A stretch of DNA of 8,937 bases from NCBI GenBank assembly GCA_024643595.1, contig JAHEMS010000124.1:1-8937 (forward strand), read 5' to 3'. This document shows, piece by piece, positions 7,471 to 8,937 of this stretch (positions are counted from its first letter, which is position 1; the number at the start of each line of letters is the position of its first letter). The notes below the pieces were generated by a model that was given only the letters and a program-made list of their open reading frames with translations, was not told where the DNA came from and ran no database searches. The translations under genes and the position numbers were made by a program. The DNA is from Bacteroidota bacterium (GTDB lineage: Bacteria > Bacteroidota > Bacteroidia > Cytophagales > Cyclobacteriaceae).

Positions 7471-7477
7471 CTCCTTT
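7471..7477 (-). promoter_or_regulatory. Shine-Dalgarno-like AAAGGAG before the AraC gene
   Basis: Read on the minus strand, AAAGGAG lies only 3 bases from the ATG at 7467-7465. Other starts in this window show no such purine run, as usual in Bacteroidota. The match supports this start, but the short spacing is below the usual 5-9 bases, so it may be fortuitous. Confidence 0.4.
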
Positions 7478-7556
7478 TAGCGTATGGAATGTTCCGTTTA
7501 ACGTAGGCTTTTTTGCAAAGTTGCTGCGTTTAAATAGCATACTAATTGAAATGACT
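7478..7556. promoter_or_regulatory. Divergent control region between AraC regulator and hemerythrin-like genes
   Basis: The start signals of both genes must lie here. Small symmetric elements cluster together: GGAATGTTCC (7486-7495, 4-bp arms around TG) and CGTTTAACG (7495-7503, 4-bp arms around T). CGTA also repeats directly at 7481-7484 and 7502-7505, 21 bases apart, about two helical turns, which is the spacing typical of AraC-family half-sites. These are short and could be chance. No clear -33/-7 promoter pair was identified. Confidence 0.35.
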
Positions 7557-8240
7557 ATGCATACATTCCGCTACAACTCGTTTAATCAAGTTCACAAAGG
7601 TTTGCGCATTCTGCTTTATGACTCCGCCATAAAAATTCAACAAGCTGACATGTCACACATTGAATCCGCCTCAACGGTGTTATCACAGATTGAAGAAGCC
7701 CTCTATCTTTTTGAGGGCCATGCAAATGGAGAAGACCATTATTTTAACGAGCCCCTGGCAAAAACAAATCCCGATGTGGCCGCTCTATTTGAAAAGGAAC
7801 ATGAAGAAGATCATCGTCTTGTACATGCATTAAATAATCTGATCGCCGGCTACAAAGAAGCGGATACCGATTTGAAAAGATTAGAACAAGGGAAGCTTTT
7901 ATTCTTTGCCTTCAATGATTTCATCGCATTCAATTTATACCACATGAATAAGGAAGAGATTGAATTAAATGCTGCTTTATGGGATTGCTATTCGGATTCA
8001 GAAATTAAATCCATTGAGCAGACATTGGTGAAAAATGTTCCTCCTCAAAAAATGATGATGTATGCGAAGTGGATGATCCGGGGAATTAATGACAAGGAGA
8101 TGATTCATTGGTTTGGCGAAGTCAAAGCAACTGCACCAGAACCAGTTTTCGAAATGCTGATTACGATCGCTGAAGCCGAACTGCCAGTAGACCGATTTCA
8201 AGTTATTGTGGAGGCCTTGAAATTGGGCGTAAATCAATAA
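7557..8240 (+). CDS. Hemerythrin-like HHE cation-binding protein
   Basis: A 227-residue, mostly helical cytoplasmic protein with no signal peptide. Likely di-iron ligands of the HHE four-helix bundle are seen in order: QVHKGLR (H13), FEGHANGEDHYF (H55, E59, H61), KEHEEDH (H82, H86) and YHMNKEE (H129, E133/E134). Bacterial HHE proteins bind non-haem iron and act in oxygen, nitric oxide or iron handling. Which of these applies cannot be told here. The C-terminal 75 residues (from about 150, KSIEQTLVKNVPPQKMMMYAKWMIRG) form an extra helical region after the bundle. The start is chosen at ATG 7557 because MHTFRYN leads directly into the first helix. An in-frame ATG at 7551 is equally possible, and the frame also opens at a TTG at 7521 that looks too far upstream. 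Divergence from the AraC gene suggests control by it. Confidence 0.87.
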   Translation: MHTFRYNSFNQVHKGLRILLYDSAIKIQQADMSHIESASTVLSQIEEALYLFEGHANGEDHYFNEPLAKTNPDVAALFEKEHEEDHRLVHALNNLIAGYKEADTDLKRLEQGKLLFFAFNDFIAFNLYHMNKEEIELNAALWDCYSDSEIKSIEQTLVKNVPPQKMMMYAKWMIRGINDKEMIHWFGEVKATAPEPVFEMLITIAEAELPVDRFQVIVEALKLGVNQ

Positions 8241-8257
8241 GTAAATTAGATATACAA

Positions 8258-8278
8258 GTGTATGGGGACCTCATACAT
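8258..8278 (+). terminator. Weak hairpin after the hemerythrin-like gene
   Basis: TGTATGGGG and CCTCATACA pair almost perfectly around a central A, with one G·U. The innermost pairs must open to make a loop of about 5 bases. The stem is followed by ATCTTTTGTC, a short T run. It starts 18 bases after the hemerythrin stop, so it may be that gene's terminator, but the T tract is poor. Confidence 0.4.
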
Positions 8279-8333
8279 CTTTTGTCATCGCTAAGGCTAG
8301 TTTACTAAAATGATAAGGGCAATGTTTCTGAAA

Positions 8334-8375
8334 AAAAAATCATGCTCGGTAGTTTAGATCCGAGCATGATTTTTT
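8334..8375. terminator. Strong bidirectional intrinsic terminator
   Basis: A perfect 16-bp inverted repeat, AAAAAATCATGCTCGG and CCGAGCATGATTTTTT, encloses a 10-base loop (TAGTTTAGAT). Read on the minus strand the stem runs into nine T, starting 10 bases past the S41 peptidase stop, so it chiefly ends that gene. On the plus strand six T follow, so it can also stop transcripts from the hemerythrin side. Confidence 0.92.
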
Positions 8376-8384
8376 GAAAATAAA

Positions 8385-8937
8385 TTATCTCTCTTCAGCA
8401 GCAGGTCGAGATGGTTGTTTGAATCCGTTTCTATTAATCAAATCTTTAATTTCAGTAATTGCGCGCTCCAATTGTGTATCCACTCCTTTTGATAATGAAG
8501 TTAAATCTTCCTGTACCTCAATGTCCGGATCAACGCCATGTCCTTCCTTGAACCATGTGCCATCAGGATTAAACATTCTAAACGTAGGTACGGTAATACT
8601 CCCGCCATCGATTAATCCCGGAACCCCGCTTATTCCAATCAGTCCACCCCACGTTCTGGCACCAATCAACGGCCCAAGTTTTTTCTTTTTGAAATAATCG
8701 GGGAACGCATCACCACCTGATCCGCTCCAACCATTGATCAACATCACTTTAGGACCAAAGTGTGCGTATGGTGGCCAGGGCCAGTTGCTGCCATCGCGTA
8801 TGGCCCAAAAAGCCAGCGGCTCACGATTCAACATTTCAATAAACCGATCTGGAATTTGTCCGCCATTATTAAAGCGTTCATCAATGATCAATGCTTTCTT
8901 ATCCCACTGCGCGCTAAATTGTCTGATCAATTCATTT
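8385..8937 (-). CDS. Tricorn-like S41 serine peptidase, C-terminal part (cut by right edge)
   Basis: The frame stays open to the right edge, so this is only the C-terminal 183 residues. The apparent start at 8930 is a TTG read as leucine within the gene (preceding residues N, E). The segment holds the peptidase core of the tricorn/S41 family: ALIIDERFNNGGQIPDRF, then VMLINGWSGSGGDAFPDYF with the probable nucleophilic serine in GSGGD, then LGPLIGARTWGGLIGISG and EGHGVDPDIEV, where the glutamate is a candidate catalytic-triad partner. The N-terminal propeller/PDZ regions and the catalytic histidine expected in tricorn-type proteins are outside the window. In Bacteroidota these proteins are usually exported and very long; that cannot be verified here. 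The C-terminus ends in a polar tail (KQPSRPAAEER). A strong terminator lies 10 bases downstream. The family call is confident; the substrate is unknown. Confidence 0.9.
   Translation of the reverse strand, partial: NELIRQFSAQWDKKALIIDERFNNGGQIPDRFIEMLNREPLAFWAIRDGSNWPWPPYAHFGPKVMLINGWSGSGGDAFPDYFKKKKLGPLIGARTWGGLIGISGVPGLIDGGSITVPTFRMFNPDGTWFKEGHGVDPDIEVQEDLTSLSKGVDTQLERAITEIKDLINRNGFKQPSRPAAEER

Noticed and set aside
7521..7556. Upstream TTG/ATG starts for the hemerythrin-like protein (residues LRLNSILIEMT)
   Set aside because: The TTG at 7521 is a weak start, and the added residues do not resemble the opening of HHE proteins. The ATG at 7551 remains possible, but 7557 fits better.
8374..8697. 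A 107-codon plus-strand frame over the end of the S41 peptidase
   Set aside because: It is antisense to the conserved peptidase core and starts inside the terminator stem. The translation has no family features.

Overview
The window is an AT-rich bacterial chromosomal segment, most likely from a member of the Bacteroidota (Cytophagales/Chitinophagales type). Three things point there. The encoded families are typical of that phylum: a YycJ-like MBL hydrolase with a short C-terminal tail, a Tat-exported IorB-type molybdopterin protein, an AraC regulator of the Bacteroidota type, and a tricorn-like S41 peptidase. Most starts lack a Shine-Dalgarno sequence and follow A/T-rich leaders; the AraC gene is the one exception. 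Genes are closely packed but often switch strand. I see no rRNA, tRNA, CRISPR array, transposase, IS end or integrase.

Left part (1-2297). On the minus strand, a class I SAM-dependent methyltransferase with a hydrophobic C-terminal half overlaps by 8 bases a small membrane protein that runs off the left edge, so the two are probably translationally coupled. Divergent from them is a YycJ/WalJ-type metallo-beta-lactamase-fold hydrolase. It converges, 6 bases apart, on a small TerB-like helical protein on the minus strand.

Middle (2298-6511). The plus strand carries two exported proteins in tandem. The first is a 751-residue Tat-dependent molybdopterin-binding subunit of the isoquinoline 1-oxidoreductase/aldehyde dehydrogenase type, with no [2Fe-2S] partner gene beside it. 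The second, 100 bases downstream, is a 579-residue secreted TPR protein with two dense histidine motifs. Joint function is possible but is inferred only from position and shared export.

Right part (6508-8937). An AraC-family regulator on the minus strand overlaps the TPR gene tail to tail by 4 bases. It is divergent from a hemerythrin-like HHE protein across an 89-base spacer, suggesting a regulator-target pair. A weak hairpin follows the hemerythrin gene. A strong 16-bp perfect stem with A/T flanks then terminates the last gene, the C-terminal part of a tricorn-like S41 peptidase on the minus strand that is cut by the right edge.

Most of the window is ordinary chromosomal gene content. I found no clear multi-gene novel system. 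The most interesting leads are the orphan exported molybdoenzyme next to the histidine-rich TPR protein, the methyltransferase with membrane-like segments coupled to a membrane protein, and the AraC/hemerythrin pair.
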